Below, one piece after another: positions 43,383-54,640 of a stretch of DNA of 64,000 nt. This DNA is from Amborella trichopoda. Its lineage: Eukaryota; Streptophyta; Magnoliopsida; Amborellales; Amborellaceae. The stretch lies in contig NW_006494718.1 of assembly GCF_000471905.2 (NCBI RefSeq), forward strand, positions 1-64,000. Reading direction: 5' to 3'. Below the pieces are notes generated by a model. The model was not told the origin of the DNA, did no database searches, and saw nothing but the letters and a program-made list of their open reading frames with translations. Both the position numbers and the translations under genes were made by a program. Numbering within the stretch: the stretch's first letter is position 1; each line of letters opens with the position of its first letter.

Positions 43383-43760
43383 CATCATCATCCTAGCTTT
43401 TTTTTCAATTATTTGGAGTGGGTTACACGAATCCAGTCTGCCATAAGCCCCCATATCTTTTCGGACTACTTCCAACCACATCCTTTTAATGCCTACCCAT
43501 TGCTCTTTTCAATCTTTCTACTTGAGTTAACTAGCTCCTAACATGTACTGTACCGGTACTGGGTCGACACCACACATCATCAACCAACCTAATTCTACTT
43601 TTTTTCATCTTATTGCTTATCGGTTCTACAGCTAAATTTTTTCGAATAGTTTCATTTCGGATTCTATTCCTTCTTGTCATGTCACTCATCATCTCAACAT
43701 CCTAATCTCTGCTACACTCATTTTATAGGTATATTATATTTTATCCGCCCAAAATACCGC
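43383..43760 (-). mobile_element. RTE-type LINE fragment (C-terminal RT region)
   Basis: The minus strand reads VAEIRMLRWMSDMTRRNRIR and then NETIRKNLAVEPISNKM, the well-known end of plant RTE-like reverse transcriptases (M-L-R-W-M-x-G...R-I-R-N-x-x-I). The 3' end shows the ATCATCATCCTAGC tail near 43385. Only about 100 codons survive, and the element is inactive. Confidence 0.75.
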
Positions 43761-44276
43761 CCCATAAAAAAAAGATAGTCTCACAACTATTATATAGAAT
43801 TTACCCATCAGCTTCATTGGTATGAGGTGATCACATACTTCTTTTATCATAAATTACATTTTATAATAGGACTTGGGAGACAAGGTCATCTTTCTTCATT
43901 GGTATGAGGTGATCACATACCTCTCCTATTAAAAGTTACATTTTATAATAGGACCTGGGAGACGAGGTCATCATTTTTTCACAGATAAGGAGTTAACATC
44001 TTTTGTAATGGGAGAAAGTCTTTGGTAAGTACGAGATAGGAAAACATAATTTTAGTAGTGGGTTTTAGAAAGATATAACCCTTTAGGAAAAAGAGATGCA
44101 CCCCATTGTAATGGAGACGATTTTGGTTAATGCAAATAAATTGGTCTTTATAGATCGTGTAGAGAAAGACTTCGTTATGGGTATTTTTTTTCCTCTTTTG
44201 CTTGTGGGCCTACGGGCATATTATTCGTATCCGAACGTTTGTTCCTTCCGTTTACGATTTTTTTCTCTGTTTTTAA
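43761..44276. repeat. Gene-free; tandem repeat 43813-43980
   Basis: CTTCATTGGTATGAGGTGAT occurs near 43813 and 43897, with TACATTTTATAATAGGAC after each, giving a unit of about 84 bp. The remainder has no recognised feature. Confidence 0.7.
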
Positions 44277-45830
44277 GGTCGGAGTACGCTTGGAAGAGTG
44301 AGCTGAAGGACTGTATGACTATTGTGTGTGATGGAGAACTTCAGAGAAAGGGCCAAAGCCTCATCATTTGTACCATCATACGGCACGTACCTTGATTGTC
44401 GTTTTCGAGAAAATGAACCACCCTTCAGGGGTGAAGCATGTACATGTGCGAGAGATACCCACATCGTGCAATAGATTGCATCAGGTCAGGATGACATTGG
44501 ATTCATCTGTAAGGGGGAACGAAAATCCATATCTTGGGACTGTGGCCCCTTGTCCATTGGTTAGACTTTGGTGACGCACAAATGATACCCTGTATGGATT
44601 ATTGGTTATGGGCAACGCTGGCTCAGTTTGAAAGAGCATGTGTGGTTCGTAGTTTGCACTTGGACATGGAATGCCCCAGTGGATATTTATTCCTAGACCA
44701 TATAGATCATTTTTCCATTAAGTATTTAATTTTATTTTATTTTAATAATATATGATTTTTATAATACTTATTTGAATTTTTCTTAATCTCTGGATATTTT
44801 ATTTATCAAATTTAGATTTATGAAAACAAAGATATTGATTTTAAGTAATTTAAATATTCATATAATTATTTTATGTTTTTCAAAAAATAATTAATAACAT
44901 AGTTGCATGGGAAGCCCAATAGGACTTTTGAGCCCATCATAGCAAATTGGGTGGTGCCCATTATATGCTACAATAGATGGCACGCCCCACCTAAGATACT
45001 TTTTATTTTTTGTAATCAAGCTCGAGAGATAAGTTTATGTTGTTTTAAGAAAGCTTAAGGCTTGAAGAAATTTTGAATGATATTTTGATATGTATGAGAA
45101 GGCTTATGTATAAAATAAGAAATTATAATATTATCATGTATTAATTTTTTATTTGAATTAAATGACAGAAAAATAGTTTCGGAAGTGAGGGATAATGGTT
45201 GTAGTATCTTCTATAGGAAGTTAATGGCCCATCTATGGAATAGAGAGCTCATGTCTCTCACCACAAAACTTACCAAAGATTAATGGTGCATATTCAATCT
45301 CACATGAGTGGCAAGGCAAAAAAAACCTTAATCTAATTCAAGTACTATAAAAAGGGGTTGTCCCTACCCAAATCTTTACACCACAACTTTCCATCTCTCT
45401 CTCACCCACAAAGGGGGGCACTCCGCACTCTCTTAGAATCTCTCTTAAACTAGGGTATCAAAGGGGGATTCACCTAAGGGTTTTAGTTTTATGATTAAAG
45501 TGGTTCATGTTCCATTGGGGTGGCGTGTCCAAACTTGCTTTTCCGGTTGAGAATGAAGATTGACCATTAGATCTCATGCCATCAGAAGGTAGTGACTCGA
45601 TGTGGCGTATAAAAAGCCCGGTTGAGATAATCTCCGAGCCCGGTTGAGATAATCTCCGACACCCTCCATTGTTTCTTGTTTATTTGTTTATTACTTTATT
45701 CATTCCCAAGCATAGGTTGTGCCTGTTCTTTGTTAATGAAAATAATGGTTTTGAATGGCTTTTAAGTTCTTGAGATCCTAGTTGTATTATTTTCCTTATT
45801 TTATTTGAATGTTTTTTAAGGAAAATATCC
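44277..45830 (+). repeat. LTR-like dispersed repeat, copy R3
   Basis: Matches R2 from 18015 on (GGAGTACGCTTGGAAGAGTG vs GGAGTATGCCTAGAAGAGTG). The first part of R2 is absent. A TATA box (CTATAAAAAGG) is at about 45349. A 22 bp duplication, GCCCGGTTGAGATAATCTCCGA, occurs at 45616-45660. No protein. Confidence 0.6.
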
Positions 45831-47089
45831 CTTATTTTTAACTTGTATATCTAATAAGACTAAAAAAAATGAAAATATTACTTGTAAGCAAACATCTCAA
45901 TCTTTTTTTTCTCCCAACCCCTTAGACCATTTAACCATAAATTTGACCCAAAGACCTCCTATAGCCTTTAACCATAAATTTGACCCAAAGACCCCTTAGA
46001 CCTTTTAACCATAAAATTTTGACAAAAAAAATACTAAAAGGACACCCTATCTTTTTTTTTTCTGTCTTTCAAAACTGCATCTCTCTCTTTCAAACTCAAA
46101 ATTGCAGAGAAAATCCCCTCCCTATATCGTTTCTTTCCCCCCTCTCTCTCTCCGCTCTCTTGGAATACGTCACCTCTTTCTCCCCTCTCTCTCTCCACTC
46201 CCTTGGAAGACGTCGTCTCTTTCCCCCCTCTCTCTCTCTCCACTCCCTTGGAAGCACTTACTGCTTCGATTCAGTACGCAGGAACGTCATGAGCTCTTAG
46301 GATCGGCAGGTCAATGATGCCATGACCACGTGTGAGGCAGAGATCCTCTCTCATGTATTGTGTATTTTAGAGAGAGAAAAAACACTAAACAATGCGAGCT
46401 GGTTTTAGAGAGAGAGAGAGAACGTTTGTTGTTCTAGAGAGAGAAAGAAGAAGGTGCGACGCCTACGCATTGGCGTAGAGGAAAAATTTCGATTTTCAAA
46501 ATTTTAGGGTAGAGAAAATGGGAACAGGGCAAAACCAGTAAGCCTCGTCGTTAAATCCGTAACAGAGATAAATTTCACTACTTTTGATTTGTATCCATCC
46601 ATCCCCTTTGTTTATTTTCAAAGCCATGAGAGAGAAATCCGATTTTGTCGGGTGGAAGATGGTGCTTAGGGTTAGGCATAGTGGAAGTTGCGGAGTGATG
46701 AGGTTCTGCAACCAACTCCCACCAATAGAGAGACTGGTGTTGTACAACTTCAAGAAGATTACGGCTTCTCGACATCATCCTCTCCAATTCCCCATCTCTG
46801 CCCTTTCTCTACCCCTCCGTGCTACCCACAATCTCCTCCCCATTCTCACTTCACTTCACTTCGATTCTCGCTGATTTTTGCCGATTCCACTCTCTCTATC
46901 CTTTCTACCTGATGTTCTTACTAAGAACAACCGCACCCCACCGTTTAAAAAGAGGAGTATGACACCAACAATAAGGACGATGGATCCACACAAGAAAAGT
47001 ACTTCTATGAAGCTGCCATAATCCAAATCAGAGACGCCATAACCCTAATCTACGTAAAGAAAAAAAATAACAAAAAAAATATATATATA
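45831..47089. repeat. Gene-free; CT minisatellite 46080-46260
   Basis: About three units of roughly 40 bp (CCCCTCTCTCTCTCCACTCC plus CTTGGAAGACGTC). A 46 bp direct repeat, TTTAACCATAAATTTGACCC, occurs at 45937 and 45967. From 46300 to 46900 no motif is recognised in any frame. Confidence 0.65.
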
Positions 47090-47850
47090 TACTTCGGTTA
47101 AATCATACGAGCTCTTCTTTCAAGGTTGACACCTTATATAACATTTTTAGTATAAGTTTGAAACCTTGTATAACATTTTTTCTGTTATTATTTGTTGCAT
47201 TTTATTTGAGTCATGTAGTTTAAATAAAAAAATCCTTGAAATATTCATTGAGGTAATATGGTCATTTTTACTATTTCTATTATTTTTTATTATTAGGCAT
47301 GTCCCAGTGATGCGCACATACGTTAAAAATTTGAGGTTAATCTAATTTTTAAAATTTTATAAAAATTCAAATATTGTTAGACAATAATAATTGTGATAAT
47401 ACTATATAAATTAACTCATGAACTTTTCTCCTTAGTAAGTAAAAAAGGTCCATTTGGTAGTTTATCTCAACCACTTGGCAACACCTCCGTCTCAACCACT
47501 TGGGAAAGGGAAGGAGGACGCATGTACTAACAAGGCGCTATAAAACCTGAAAGAGTATTGACGCATTTACTAACGAGAAGCGCCAAAACCTGGGGCTGTA
47601 TCCTTTGTATGCAAATGATATATACACTTGTCAAATAAATGAAGATAATAGACACAATTGTTGACCTAAAAACGTTATTGTACATGTAAAATCGAATAAC
47701 AATCTCCATTTCACTTACTAAGTGAGCGAGATGACAGATTTTTCCTCAGAGAGAGAGAGTAATGGAGATGAAGATCTATTCATTACTTAGGTATAGAGAG
47801 TGAGGCTACCACTTTATCTTAGAGAGAAAATAGACTCGAATTAAAATAAA

Positions 47851-48180
47851 GGAAACTATAATAAATATACCTTAATTTTTTACTAATTGAAAAAAACTCT
47901 CAACTTTCATAAACTTCGTCCACATTTTTTTTTTTCCAATTTTGGTATTTTTTATCAAAATATCCTTCACGTTAGTCGTATTACCATGAAGGCTTCTATC
48001 ATTACGGTACTTTATGTAAAGCAATTTCATAGTCATTACCGTAATACGACTATCATGAAAGCTATTTTGATGGAAAAAAATTTGTTAAAATTGAGAACAA
48101 AGAGTGCCGACGAAGTTTATGAAAGTTAAGAATTTTTTTTTTGACTAGACGAAAATTAAAATATATTTATGATAATTTCC
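47851..48180. mobile_element. Fold-back element, copy 2
   Basis: GGAAACTATAATAAATATACC at the left and ATATTTATGATAATTTCC at the right. The arms contain CACGTTAGTCGTATTACC and CCGTAATACGACTATCATG. Same position within block X as 21911-22245. Confidence 0.75.
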
Positions 48181-48480
48181 CTTAAAATAACTAACAGCTT
48201 GCCGCATGGTTTATGAATAGGCATGTCAGACGATAGATACAGAGTTCAGGGACCCTAATATGGTAATCCTTATCCATACACTATTATGAGACTTTATCAA
48301 CATGTGTTTGAGCACAGCAAATGATAGCAAAAAAAACAATACAATACTGGATTATATACATAAACCACGGGAGAATCCAGTTGATACATGGCACCAATTC
48401 TTTTAACAAAGTTAGATTCGTATAGCCGACTCCAAAAAATTAGAAAGAGATTTTGATAATGATATATAAATGAAAAATAT

Positions 48481-48820
48481 TATATAGCGGCGAGGCTCTT
48501 AACAATCGAATTAGAGCCCACCACAAAAATTTTATTAGAAGAGATTGTTTTGATGCCCCAAATATCCTCAAATTGATCATCTCGATATCAAGATTGGAAA
48601 TAGTGCATCTTGTAACACTTTTGTTTTGGACTTTTAATTTTCAAGATATTCAAGTTTTCATAAATATGCTCGATCTACACTATTTTGTAAGCTTTAAATT
48701 TTATAGTTAAAGCTGAAAATATATTTAAGGCTATCATAAAGATTTGCAGCATTCAAACCATATTTCTCAACACTATTTGAAGGTGCACTTTACTTTGATT
48801 ATTTAGAGCCTTGGCTATAA
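48481..48820. mobile_element. MITE family 2, copy 2
   Basis: Inverted ends GGCGAGGCTCTTAACAATCG and TGATTATTTAGAGCCTTGGC. Collinear with 22551-22885, so inherited with block X. Confidence 0.72.
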
Positions 48821-49114
48821 ACAAACCACACTCATATTTATGAGATCATCTACAAAGAGACCATTTATCTTTTGTACATGGAGGTCACATTAGAAGTTGA
48901 ATTGGATGGCTTGAGATGAGTGACAAAGCCCTAGATTTTTTTTTTTTTTTTTTTTTTTTTGGGACTTTGTGTCTATTCAATCACACTCTTATAAGGACCC
49001 ATTTGAAATCTTAAGGGACAATAGTGATTGTTATCTCTATGTACCATAGATAAATAGTCTACACTCATATAACTTATTTAGGGCAATTATATGAGAGAAC
49101 ATTTGAATAGTTAT

Positions 49115-49556
49115 CAGTGTTCGCAAAATCGAACCGAAACGGTTAATCAGACTTGGGCCTGGAAACCGGCCGATTCAACCACTCTAACCAAGCAAGTCCG
49201 GGCGGTCAAAAAATTATTAAAAAATAATAGAAACTACTAAAATATGAAAAAAATGAAGTTAAAATTAATGAAAAAAAAATAGATTTTAACCCATTTTATA
49301 TTTTCCAAAGGCAATTTTAAAATTTTCTAAAAAAAATGGGAAAATATAAAAGTGAGTATTAATGACCAAAACAAATTTTAATCTTTACCCTAATGTAAAG
49401 ATTATTTAAAAATGTATCACATATCAAATTCTTTATTTTTGAGAATTTATATATATTTTTTTATATAATTTTTTTAAATACCTGTTGATCACCTTAACTG
49501 CCTAAAACCAAAACCGGCCACTGACCAATTTTGATCTAAACGGACGGTTAATAATT
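49115..49556. mobile_element. Non-autonomous hAT-like element N1 (right end missing)
   Basis: Starts CAGTGTTCGCAAAATCGAAC, the same end as 60285 and close to 50762. Subterminal AACCGG/CCGGTT words are abundant. The left flank is block X (23160 and 53155 lack the insertion). The right flank jumps to a block like 54895, and the expected terminal CGGTTTTTC...CAATG is absent. Confidence 0.65.
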
Positions 49557-49754
49557 ATGATCTCTCCATCAAATTTTACTTTGGAGAGAAAATATATCCG
49601 CTTAAATACTCCAAATCTTTTGTCGCCCCCAACTCAAATATGTATTGTTCATTTGAATGGACGATGGATATGAGGGAATTCAAGGTTTGGAGGAGCTTCA
49701 AATCAAATCTTATCTTATCTAGAGGTGATTGTGAGGGCTGTATGTTGGGCGGAC
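49557..49754. other. Gene-free spacer
   Basis: Similar to 54895-55030 (TCAAATTTTACTTTGGAGAG). No coding signal. Confidence 0.55.
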
Positions 49755-49990
49755 AAAATACAATATAGTCATAGAATGAGTGTAGCAGAGATCAAGATGT
49801 TGAGATGGATGAGTGGCAAGAAAAGAAAGAATAAAACTCGAAATAAATCCTTTCAAAAGAATTTAGGTATGGCACCAATAGATGATAAGAGGTGAGAGAC
49901 TATGATCAGGTGAGCGAACCATGTGTGGCGCCGATCAAGTATAGCACCTGTTAGGAGGTGCAAGTTAGTTCAAGTGGAAAGACTTAAAAT
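49755..49990 (+). mobile_element. RTE-type LINE fragment
   Basis: The plus strand reads SVAEIKMLRWMSGKKRKNK, NLGMAPIDDK, a stop, then an ANHVWRRSSIAPVRRCK-like end, the same C-terminal RT region as 43383-43760. Both ends are lost. Confidence 0.75.
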
Positions 49991-50761
49991 GACAAGCGGT
50001 AGGCCTCAAAAGAATAGGCGGTTTTTTTTTTCTCTCTTTAAACCTAGCTGTGGCAAAAGGGGCGAGTTCTAAAGAGGGTCTAATTTCCTTTTTTATCTCC
50101 AGACCTGGGTCTAATTTCGTTTTTTTTTCTCCAGACCTAGCCATGGCAAAAGGGTTGTTTTCTAGAGAGATTCTATCTCCAAAACCTAGCCATGGCAAAA
50201 GAGCCATTTTATAAAGGGAGAGAACTTTGTTGCTCTTTTGAATATGGTTTGATTCTTTCTCGAGAACCTAAATTTTTTCTTTACACTAGTTGCGTCATCA
50301 TATGAGTGTTATTCGATGGGTTGTTGCTCTACCTAGATGGAGATTTTCCATCCTTTCTATTGCCTTCCTATATGTAATTTTAGGAATACAAGTGCATTGT
50401 TAAACATGCACAATTTATACTGCCTTCCTCTATGAAATGCTAGCAATATCTTTTTAAAAATCTAAATATTTAAATTTAGTTTGGTCAAACATAACTTAAG
50501 AGAGGTGATTGTGAGTGCTATTAGTCCCTCACTTTATTTAGAGGAGGAGGTTTATGAGGTGGAGATGCATTATAGTCTAATGTTCGTGCATTATAGTCTA
50601 ATGTTCGTAGGGACTTGTAAGTTCTCCCTTACACTCTACTTGGGTTGGGACTTCATGTGGTTTGGACATCATCATCATGAATGTCATCAGCCGAGCCATA
50701 TCCCAATTGTGGCTTGGAAGATCCGATTTGTTACTATATTATATAAATTTTATAGCGCGAT
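49991..50761. other. Gene-free; short direct repeats 50035-50215
   Basis: ACCTAGCCATGGCAAAAG occurs at 50146 and 50193, with a related ACCTAGCTGTGGCAAAAG at 50042, spaced about 50-100 bp. The segment near 50540-50605 duplicates GCATTATAGTCTAATGTTCG. No gene recognised. Confidence 0.6.
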
Positions 50762-51240
50762 CATTGTTCACAAAATCTAATCGAATTGGTTAACTGGATA
50801 TGGGGCCGGAAACAGTTTAACCGGCCTAATCGGTAAACCAGCCAATTCAACCATTCTAACCAAGCAAGTACTGGGCGGCCAAAAAATTGTTGAAAAAAAA
50901 ATAAGATTAAAAAAAAATCTACTAAAATATGAAAGGCATATAAATAATGATTAAATCAAAATGCATTCAAATGAAGTTGAAAAGTAATGAAAAAAATGGA
51001 TTTATAAAGTGAGTATTAATAATAAAAATATTTTTTAATATTTACCATACTATAAAAAATATTAAACAATGTATTACAAATAAATATCTTTATTTTTGGG
51101 ATTTTATATATATTTTTTTGAATTTTTATTTTTAAAATACAGGCTGATCACCAAAACTACCTGAAACGGGAACCGGCAAGGGGCCGGTTTCGATCCAACT
51201 GCACGGTTACCGATTAGATCGCCCGGTTTTTCTAACAATG
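50762..51240. mobile_element. Non-autonomous hAT-like element N2
   Basis: 479 bp, CATTGTTCACAAAATC at the left and GGTTTTTCTAACAATG at the right (12 of 16 complementary). Flanks AGCGCGAT and AGTGTAAT are degenerate 8 bp target duplications of AGTGCTAT, which is intact at 55391-55398 in the paralogous empty site. Subterminal CCGG-rich words are as in N1. An 8 bp duplication is a hAT-superfamily sign. Confidence 0.78.
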
Positions 51241-52669
51241 AGTGTAATGCTCATAGGAGGATCATCGCCACAATTTACAGACTCAGACTTGAACCCGGGC
51301 TCAATGCGTAAGGTTGACACAGGACTTGAGGGGTCAATTTCGCTGGTCCGATATAATATTTTCATAAAATTTAAGATAGATTAAAATGTTGTAAAATTTT
51401 ATTTAATTCTTTTTACGAGAATTACATATTTTATATTTGTAGTTATTACATCTCCAATTTTTTTTATTTGTACTCAGTTGTTTGTTAATTTCTTAGCAAA
51501 GATTCAAAAAAAATAAAATAAAAATGCAAATCAAAAAGTAATGACAACAACTTAAGTCATTCTACTCCGTCCATGCCCCGTCAAACGAGTCACGATTGGA
51601 CTCCGCTGGGTAAGTTGAGTCCATAAAATTGGTTAGAGGAGAGTACCTCAATTTTATCCAACTTGAGACTAATCAATGCAGGCGAGTGTCTTTGCAAAGT
51701 ATGATCAATTTTCATTTTAATTCATTCAAATTTTATTTGATTTTAAAAGATTTGTATACAGTTATAAGGCCAGCAATTTTATTTACTTTCTATATTTGGG
51801 CATAAAGGTTTTTTATAGATATATAATTAGTCATAAAGGTTTCAATATTTATTTGATTTACTTTATTACTAAAATTAAAATTTCTTTATTGTTTTTCTTT
51901 TTTGCATTTTTAGTTTTGTTAATTTATCAAAATAACATTAACTTATAAATAATATGTATTAATATAAGTAAAACTAATTTAGTGAATGATATAATTAAAT
52001 ATATATATATATATAATAACGAGGTTTTTGGGCTTTGATTTGACCTACAAATATGTAGAATGCATTGAATTAGAATAAGTGAAAAATATTCATATTTTTG
52101 TATTCACTGTATCGTTTGTCAACTATTTTTATCTAAGACTTGTAAAGTAAGTCTATCTTCTCTCTCTATAATTGTGCGAAGATGAATCTATTAGAAGTTT
52201 TTCTCTCTTTATAATCGAAAGTCATTTTAAAATATTATTTCAAAATAAAAAATTATTTTTATAATTGATAATTAATTTCTTTTTTTTACATTAAAACAAC
52301 ATGCACAATTGACAATTAATAATTAATTTCATGCATATATCACTAGTTATATATTCAACGAGAGGAATACACGCTCTATTTTTGTGACACGTGTCTTATT
52401 TTTCTTCTTCCATAATAAATTTCCCCTTTACCTTTCATTTCTCTCTCTATTTTTGTGTTATGTGTCTCTTTTTTCCTCTTCCTTAATAAATCTCTCCCAC
52501 CACCCACACAATTTTATCTCTTTACTCTATCCTTATTACACACCTCTAAATTTCAGATCATTCCTATTTGTATAAAAAAAATGAAATATGAAACACTACC
52601 GGACAACTGTGACCGTACGATGAACTTTGGACAGTGATGAGCATAAGTGAAATCATTGTTCATTTTTAC
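51241..52669. repeat. Block Y, copy 3, and unique AT-rich sequence
   Basis: 51290-51850 is similar to 55430-56010 and 24979-25330. The rest has a TA run at 52000-52014 and no coding signal. Confidence 0.6.
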
Positions 52670-53140
52670 NNNNNNNNNNNNNNNNNNNNNNNNNNNNNNN
52701 NNNNNNNNNNNNNNNNNNNNNNNNNNNNNNNNNNNNNNNNNNNNNNNNNNNNNNNNNNNNNNNNNNNNNNNNNNNNNNNNNNNNNNNNNNNNNNNNNNNN
52801 NNNNNNNNNNNNNNNNNNNNNNNNNNNNNNNNNNNNNNNNNNNNNNNNNNNNNNNNNNNNNNNNNNNNNNNNNNNNNNNNNNNNNNNNNNNNNNNNNNNN
52901 NNNNNNNNNNNNNNNNNNNNNNNNNNNNNNNNNNNNNNNNNNNNNNNNNNNNNNNNNNNNNNNNNNNNNNNNNNNNNNNNNNNNNNNNNNNNNNNNNNNN
53001 NNNNNNNNNNNNNNNNNNNNNNNNNNNNNNNNNNNNNNNNNNNNNNNNNNNNNNNNNNNNNNNNNNNNNNNNNNNNNNNNNNNNNNNNNNNNNNNNNNNN
53101 NNNNNNNNNNNNNNNNNNNNNNNNNNNNNNNNNNNNNNNN
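52670..53140. other. Assembly gap (471 N)
   Basis: Run of N; frames through it are artefacts. Confidence 1.
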
Positions 53141-54289
53141 ATGGCAGTTATTTGAGTGAACATTTGAATAGTGGTCATGATTTACTTATGCTATTATGTA
53201 TTGTTTTAAGAAAAATATACAATGAGATCATTTACCTTGGGTACAAGGTGGCCTCAAATAATATCAAACATTGGATGTCAAATTGAGTGGATGCATTTAC
53301 TCCATTGACCAAGCTCAAGTTATCATATTTTTTTGGAACTCTGTAACACACTCAAGTTATCATATTTCACATCTAATGACTATAAGTAATTGTGACATCA
53401 TTGTACCAAAGGTAAATAGTCTGATTGTATACAGTCACATTATTTTAAGGTCATGTAGATGCCTATTAGAAGAGATACATATATGCTATTATGTATTATT
53501 TTAGGGTTGCATAGATGTCTATTAGAAAAGATAAGTATATAAATCTTCGAAAAATAGAAGTGATGAGTATATAAAACTTCAAAAAATTGACCCCAACTAT
53601 CAAATATTTTTAGTGATGGAAAAGAGATTTAGAAAGCTTTCTATGCTTCCCCGAAACATAAAACTTATATACTTCCGCTTATCCAACCCTCCATTCTGAA
53701 TGGAGAGCTAAGATGGCCCTGTCACTATGTCACATCTCTATACTATTTTATTTTTAATTTTTTTCTATAAAATATTTTAACTCCAAATTTTGGGCATCTA
53801 ATCCTCTATTAAACTCGCACTTCTAAAAACAATATATGTATAAAAAAAAAAAATCTCAATAAAATAAAATGATCAAAATACCCCAGAAAGTTTTGAGAGG
53901 TATTTTGGTCATTATATTTTATAAAAAATAAATAAATATTTTTAGAAGGTGCACCCCAATGAGATGATGACACGTACCAAATTTCATATTCATACAATTT
54001 GTATTTAAAAAAATAAAAATAAAATACTCTAAAGTGTCGGATCTAAGATCAAACGGTGAGTGACTCACTTTATCAAAATTGGACAGCTGATATTCCATGT
54101 TGTATGGGAAGTTAACCAACTCTCTTTCTCAAACCTACCCCTATAGGGGGAAGGTTGCTCTGCCTCCTTTTGAAAAAAAAGGTCCTTTGATGTCTCATGA
54201 GAGTCTTAAACATGGGCAGGTTGATTAATGGATCTTAGGTCTTCCACTCCTAGAAAGTTCAACCAATCAAGTATGCCCTAAAAGCAAAC
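53141..54289. repeat. Block X remnant (53155-53600) and gene-free sequence
   Basis: Resembles 23150-23345 (GAACATTTGAATAGTGGTCAT, then TGCCTATTAGAAGAGATA). From 53600 to 54289 no recognised feature. Confidence 0.6.
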
Positions 54290-54640
54290 AAGTGAATAGC
54301 TAATTTATTCACAATAATCAAAGACGAAACCACATAACTTTCAATTACAAAGATTAAAGGGTGTCAATTATATCAAAATCAAAGATTAAAGCCATATAAC
54401 TTTCAAACACAGAGACCAATAATTCAACCAAATAATAAACAAGTCCACATCAATACCAGTCTCAGATCTCAAGATGTTTGCGAGATCGCAAAGGCAGACT
54501 GCTGCATGCAAATTATGAAGGCCACTAAAAAGAGAGCAACACAAGCTTGTATATTTACATATAAAAAAATTCCTCACAATTTTCGCAAGCAACTATTTTT
54601 AATGTTCCTGGAGTGGACCTCAAAAATCATTTTTTATGAA
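54290..54640 (-). pseudogene. Truncated paralogue of the eight-cysteine gene
   Basis: The minus frame around 54545-54430 reads LCCSLFSGLHNLHAAVCLCD and then LANILRSETG, matching the CC...CxC half of the gene at 42362. 3' flanking similarity (AACTTTCAAACACA near 54391 and 42277) confirms a genomic duplicate. Upstream of the CC motif the sequence jumps to one similar to 43066-43145, so the signal peptide, first two cysteines and promoter were deleted (about 500 bp). Not functional. Confidence 0.8.

Larger units (their letters stand above)
47090..49114. repeat. Block X, copy 2
   Basis: Collinear with 20500-23150, including the fold-back element and MITE family 2. A T-tract of about 25 occurs at 48936-48960. 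No gene. Confidence 0.7.

Noticed and set aside
46034-46317. Arg/Glu-rich or Ser/Leu-rich frames at 46.0-46.3 kb
   Set aside because: Generated by the CT minisatellite. No conserved motif.
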